A program made the translations under genes and the position numbers. Below are positions 63,330-64,000 of a stretch of 64,000 nucleotides of DNA, one piece after another (position 1 is the first letter of the stretch; every line of letters starts with the position of its first letter). The notes under the pieces are model-generated. The model did no database searches. It worked only from the letters and a program-made list of their open reading frames with translations, and was not told where the DNA came from. The DNA is from Burkholderiales bacterium (GTDB taxonomy: Bacteria > Pseudomonadota > Gammaproteobacteria > Burkholderiales > Burkholderiaceae_C), in contig RXJQ01000010.1 of assembly GCA_003963115.1 (NCBI GenBank), positions 1-64,000 on the forward strand. The letters are read 5' to 3'.

Positions 63330-63412
63330 CATTTTGGAGTCTTTGTTTATAAAGTGCAACGGCTTATCTTTCGTTCTCCTTCCCACCCACTCACCTTCTC
63401 ACGGAGTTTCAA

Positions 63413-64000
63413 ATGAGCATCCTCGTCATCGGTTCCACCGGAACCATCGGTTCTCTCGTCGTTCAAGGCCTGGCCAAGCAAGGCGCAAAAGTCAGCGCCA
63501 TGGTTCGTCAAGTTGGCAAAGCGTCGCTGCCACCCGGCGTCCAGGGTATCGCTGGCGATCTCACCGATGTCGCGACGCTGCGCAAGGCGATGGCAGGCGT
63601 TCGTACGCTGTTCCTGCTGAACGCGCTGTCGGCCGACGAACTCACTCAAGCCCTTCAGGCGTTGAACGTTGCCCGCGAGGTCGGTATCCAGCGCATCGTC
63701 TACTTGTCGGTCATCAACGCTGACCAGTACCCCGATGTCCCCCATTTCGCGAGCAAGCACACTGTTGAACGGATGATCGAGCAGTTGCAACTGCCAGCGA
63801 CGATCCTGCGCCCGGCGTATTTCATGCAGAACGACATCGCCATCCAGCCAGTCATCGAGGCTTACGGTGTCTTTCCCATGCCCATCGGCTCGAAGGGCGT
63901 GGCGATGGTCGACGCGCGAGACATCGCCGATATTGCGGTCGCAGAACTGCTGCGCCGCGACCGCACAGCCGAGCCGCTGCCGGCCCTTACGCTGGATGTC
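63413..64000 (+). CDS. NmrA-like NAD(P)-binding oxidoreductase (partial, runs off the right edge)
   Basis: 196 codons are visible with no stop. The N-terminus MSILVIGSTGTIGSLVVQGL is the GxxGxxG Rossmann motif of atypical short-chain dehydrogenases. VYLSVINAD and ILRPAYFMQND match the NmrA/QOR2-like subgroup, which senses or reduces NAD(P)-linked substrates such as quinones. The start has GGAG at 63403-63406. It is divergent from the LysR gene. The C-terminal part lies outside the window. Confidence 0.85.
   Translation, partial: MSILVIGSTGTIGSLVVQGLAKQGAKVSAMVRQVGKASLPPGVQGIAGDLTDVATLRKAMAGVRTLFLLNALSADELTQALQALNVAREVGIQRIVYLSVINADQYPDVPHFASKHTVERMIEQLQLPATILRPAYFMQNDIAIQPVIEAYGVFPMPIGSKGVAMVDARDIADIAVAELLRRDRTAEPLPALTLDV

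Overview
The window is a chromosomal segment of a high-GC betaproteobacterium, most likely Burkholderiales (Comamonadaceae / Aquabacterium-Leptothrix type). I infer this from the codon use, the long-form LeuA, a LexA-type SOS box in front of imuA-imuB-dnaE2, the exosortase machinery and the many LysR and NodT/RND genes. No rRNA, tRNA, CRISPR array or intact insertion sequence was found.

Layout. 1-0.8 kb: intergenic DNA with an IS21-like end and a small membrane protein between 19-bp direct repeats. 0.8-12.9 kb: a secreted phosphorus and surface-protein region. It holds a nuclease/acid-phosphatase fusion, a phosphoesterase, a short exosortase with its partner membrane protein, a 1.5-kresidue 5'-nucleotidase with a C-terminal sorting signal, a PEP-CTERM protein and a secreted alpha/beta hydrolase. 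12.9-18.1 kb: a TetR-controlled EmrAB/NodT drug-efflux operon. 18.1-20.1 kb: a lipoprotein and an EAL phosphodiesterase. 20.2-29.0 kb: a complete eight-gene Nit1C (nitrilase-1) cluster behind a divergent MocR regulator, with a good sigma-54 promoter match. 28.9-36.7 kb: an RND efflux operon headed by an alpha/beta-hydrolase-fold protein that lacks its catalytic serine, next to a divergent LysR gene.

36.7-41 kb: a GST, a decayed LivK-type gene fused to a reversed CoA-transferase fragment, and a NitT/TauT-type ABC operon. 41.3-43.9 kb: two tandem membrane diguanylate cyclases. 43.9-47.7 kb: a CDF metal exporter, ribA, and leuA with a leader that has the layout of a classical attenuator. 47.7-53.6 kb: an ISL3-like fragment and the SOS mutagenesis cassette imuA-imuB-dnaE2. 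54-55.2 kb: an MFS transporter. 55.4-60.2 kb: a minus-strand operon of two internally repeated COG4705 membrane proteins, a lipoprotein, a two-component system and a PAP2 phosphatase, preceded by a PmrA-box-like direct repeat. 60.4-64 kb: a secreted alkaline-phosphatase-superfamily enzyme, a LysR regulator and a divergent NmrA-like oxidoreductase that runs off the right edge.

The most interesting points are the sigma-54 and MocR sites in front of Nit1C, the leuA attenuator, the exosortase/nucleotidase locus, the nuclease-phosphatase fusion, the four-fold repeat proteins with their two-component system, and the unannotated pseudogene scar at 37.6-38.3 kb.
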